Below, one piece after another: positions 62,366 through 64,000 of a DNA stretch of 64,000 nt. Source of the DNA: Mesorhizobium amorphae CCNWGS0123 (GTDB taxonomy: Bacteria > Pseudomonadota > Alphaproteobacteria > Rhizobiales > Rhizobiaceae); assembly GCF_001686985.1 (NCBI RefSeq), contig NZ_CP015322.1, forward strand, positions 884,569 to 948,568, in the 5' to 3' direction. The notes under the pieces are model-generated. The model had not been told where the DNA came from. It searched no databases and saw nothing but the letters and a program-made list of their open reading frames with translations. How positions within the stretch are numbered: position 1 is the first letter of the stretch; every line of letters begins with the position of its first letter. The translations under genes and the position numbers were made by a program.

Positions 62366-62707
62366 CTACTTCGGCTGCCGGGCAAGGAATTCCGTTATCA
62401 GACCCTGAACCACCTCCTGCATGGTTGTCCTATTGCGCGCGCAATGGACCTGCAGCTCGATCATCTGCGAAACCGGAATGCGCGTGTGCAGCCGGGCTGT
62501 CTCGCCGGCTGCCTTTGGCTTTTCGAGCCTCGAATTCGCCGTTCTGGCAGACTGGGTTCTCGTCTGCTGCTCCAGGTTGTCCGTTTCGCTGATGCTGGAT
62601 TCCACTATGGCAGCCATGTTGCGCGAGAACGGATCATCCGAACGGGCACGCGGTTTCAAGGCAGGCAGCGGCAGCTGGTTTGCGGTCCGATCGTTTTTCT
62701 CGTTCAT
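62366..62707 (-). CDS. RHH-type DNA-binding partner of ParA
   Basis: A 113-aa protein with a disordered polar N-terminal half and a C-terminal ribbon-helix-helix-like region (TARLHTRIPVSQMIELQVHC, then TTMQEVVQGLITEFLARQ). Its start overlaps the ParA stop by 4 nt (ATGA), the standard arrangement for a class Ib-like ParA with a small RHH ParB substitute. It would bind a parS/operator, probably the repeats at 63423-63459. Confidence 0.72.
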   Translation of the reverse strand: MNEKNDRTANQLPLPALKPRARSDDPFSRNMAAIVESSISETDNLEQQTRTQSARTANSRLEKPKAAGETARLHTRIPVSQMIELQVHCARNRTTMQEVVQGLITEFLARQPK

Positions 62708-63396
62708 TGCGAGGTGGCTCCGTTCAGTTTGCGGATGATCTCGGCGGTCAGAGCATTCGTCTGGTCGCGAGCGTCCTGCACCGCCTTGTTCACGGGCTGG
62801 ACTTCGTAGAGCGTCCCGGCGGTTGCGATTGAGGCGAAGGTCGGCCGTTGCGACAAAAAGGTCTCAAGCACGCTGGCCTCGGCCTGCCGCAGCAGCTGGA
62901 TCGCCGTGCGAAAAGCCATGGTGTTGTGCTCGATCCCCGAAACCATGTTGAGCATCACCGCGTAGGGAATTTCGCGGTGGCGTCCGCCAAGCGATCGGAT
63001 ATGCCGGATCAGGCCGAGGCACTGCTTGACATCGAAGACGTGCGCTTTCGTCGGGATCAGCACGAAGTCGGCGTTGGCGACGGCCGGGCCGAGGGCAGCC
63101 ACGGCCGTGCCCTGGACATCGACCAGCAGAAGGTCCTCGGCGTCAGATTGCGCCAGGCGGTCGATCAGTTCGTCGGTCGAGCTGATAGGGATGACGTCGA
63201 TGTTCGAAAGAGCGTACCCGGCGCGGTGACTGTTTTTGCTCCACTCCACCGCGGACAATTGCGGATCGGTGTCGAGCACCGACACCCGGTGACCGGCGGC
63301 GGCGAATTCGCCAGCGAGCAGGATGGTGGTCATGGTCTTGCCGACCCCTCCTTTGGGCGAGGCCACTGTGATTTGCACCGCGCGTTGTTCCGGCAT
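62704..63396 (-). CDS. parA: ParA-family partition ATPase
   Basis: A 230-aa protein from the ATG at 63396 (MPEQRAVQITVASPKGGVGK); longer in-frame starts lie in the operator region and are rejected. ASPKGGVGKTMTTILLAGEF is the deviant Walker A, VSVLDTDPQLSAVEW the second motif, and EDLLLVDVQGTAVAAL the Walker B. The small size and lack of an N-terminal HTH put it in the short ParA group that pairs with RHH proteins. It partitions the replicon or excised element at division. Confidence 0.85.
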   Translation of the reverse strand: MPEQRAVQITVASPKGGVGKTMTTILLAGEFAAAGHRVSVLDTDPQLSAVEWSKNSHRAGYALSNIDVIPISSTDELIDRLAQSDAEDLLLVDVQGTAVAALGPAVANADFVLIPTKAHVFDVKQCLGLIRHIRSLGGRHREIPYAVMLNMVSGIEHNTMAFRTAIQLLRQAEASVLETFLSQRPTFASIATAGTLYEVQPVNKAVQDARDQTNALTAEIIRKLNGATSQ

Positions 63397-63422
63397 TTTT
63401 TCTCCCAATATTCGCGTGGCAC

Positions 63423-63459
63423 TTTGGCGCCAAAGCGCAGAGGCGATCTGGCGCCAAAG
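63423..63459. promoter_or_regulatory. Candidate partition operator (two GGCGCC palindromes)
   Basis: TTTGGCGCCAAA at 63423-63434 and TGGCGCCAAAG at 63449-63459 are palindromic repeats about 26 nt apart, directly upstream of parA. Paired palindromes here fit an autoregulatory operator or parS for the ParA/RHH pair. Confidence 0.5.
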
Positions 63460-63608
63460 TACCTTTCTTTCACTATGCCAATGTGCCAATGCGACGAAGT
63501 GCGGAGGCACATAAGCGACTGTGCGATAATATAAATTTGCGCATTTAGTGCAATGTTCGAAGGTGCAAAATCGACTCAGCGTTAGTTCATCAGTGAGTTA
63601 GTATAATG

Positions 63609-63636
63609 TTGCGTATTGAATTGACAAGATACGCAA
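63609..63636. other. Candidate oriT inverted repeat
   Basis: TTGCGTAT (63609-63616) and ATACGCAA (63629-63636) form a perfect 8-bp inverted repeat with a 12-nt AT-rich spacer, 70 nt before a MobC-like gene. Inverted repeats beside a relaxase accessory gene commonly flank the nick site. The nick itself was not identified. Confidence 0.5.
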
Positions 63637-63705
63637 TTTGGGTCCAAATTGGCTGGGCAGGTCGTCGCTTCGCTTCGACCTGGACCGTCTTCGACGTGAG
63701 GCCCC

Positions 63706-64000
63706 ATGGCGAGAATTTTCGGCACCAGCCCCGCCCAAAAGGACACTCGAAAGCGCTCCAGGATCGATATCGGGCCGGAGGCGGGCGCACTCCTGGACGA
63801 GGCCTGCAAGGTGTTCCAGCTTGACCGGGCGGAGACGTTGCGACGCATCATCCGGGCCAGCCTGGATGTCGGCCCCGCTCTCTCGGCAGAGAATTCACGC
63901 ACTGTCGCGGCCTTGGCCTCGCAAGTCCGGATGGTCGGCCGAAACCTCAGCCAGCTTCTGCATGCCATTCATTCCGGCCACGCCGTCCCAATGGAGGCGA
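63706..64000 (+). CDS. mobC: MobC-like relaxosome accessory protein (partial, runs off window)
   Basis: Frame from the ATG at 63706 (MARIFGTSPAQKDTRKRSRI) stays open to the window end. RIDIGPEAGALLDEACKVFQ and ETLRRIIRASLDV look like an RHH-type N-terminus, and ALASQVRMVGRNLSQLLHAI is the conserved MobC segment. MobC/TraJ-like proteins bind oriT and recruit the relaxase; the relaxase gene should follow beyond the window. The minus-strand frame at 63582-63968 is a shadow. Confidence 0.72.
   Translation, partial: MARIFGTSPAQKDTRKRSRIDIGPEAGALLDEACKVFQLDRAETLRRIIRASLDVGPALSAENSRTVAALASQVRMVGRNLSQLLHAIHSGHAVPMEA

Noticed and set aside
1..64000. CRISPR arrays, tRNA and rRNA genes, nod boxes
   Set aside because: No regularly spaced direct repeats, no cloverleaf or rRNA signature, and no full nod-box consensus were seen in reading the window. 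A covariance-model scan would be needed to exclude tRNAs.

Overview
The window looks like an accessory replicon or integrated mobile island of a symbiotic alphaproteobacterium, most likely Mesorhizobium or a close rhizobial relative. The evidence is GC-rich coding sequence, three NifA-type upstream activator sites with sigma-54 promoters, fragments of nitrogen-fixation genes, a TtsI-type (tts) box, a SyrB-like regulator, and a conjugation/maintenance gene block of the kind found on rhizobial symbiotic plasmids and ICEs. The genus is inferred from gene content; no rRNA or tRNA is present to fix it.

Layout. 0.2-3.4 kb: an acyl-CoA synthetase and a nitronate monooxygenase. 3.5-23.4 kb: an IS graveyard (IS21, IS110, ISNCY-like, DDE/integrase-core, IS66, IS3 and IS91 pieces plus a group II intron with a broken reverse transcriptase). 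Symbiotic pieces are caught in it: a nifH-type promoter fused to scraps of nifH, a NifX-associated gene, DUF683 and fdxB; an MFS transporter; a betaine aldehyde dehydrogenase remnant; an orphan NifA/sigma-54 promoter; a SAM methyltransferase; and a 2-oxoglutarate/Fe(II) oxygenase in two inverted copies, one truncated and one intact under a NifA/sigma-54 promoter. 23.7-36.6 kb: a GntR regulator, cold-shock genes, two RES-type toxin-antitoxin modules, three cyclic-di-GMP genes (one intact), and purU/folD remnants. 37.3-64 kb: the backbone (DUF932, ParB-like protein, DUF1419, DUF1173, strawberry-notch-type methylase-helicase, toprim protein, DUF2493/SLOG proteins, a Phd antitoxin, DUF736, thermonuclease, WGR protein, ParA/RHH, a candidate oriT and the start of a MobC-like gene).

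The backbone is interrupted three times: by a shrunken group II intron inside the DUF932 gene; by a segment carrying a secreted protein and syrB; and by about 4.8 kb of integrase and IS91 debris carrying a GH12 endoglucanase preceded by a near-canonical tts box.

How it fits together. The backbone genes probably handle segregation and DNA processing for transfer. The cargo is wired to the two main symbiotic regulators outside the nod system: NifA (2OG oxygenase and orphan promoters) and TtsI (GH12 candidate effector). Many cargo genes are decaying, and several lesions can be placed to the base: a 1-nt deletion in istB, an in-frame ochre codon in a PAS-GGDEF gene, and a 14-bp duplication in a toxin gene. 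All assignments are by eye; no database search was run.
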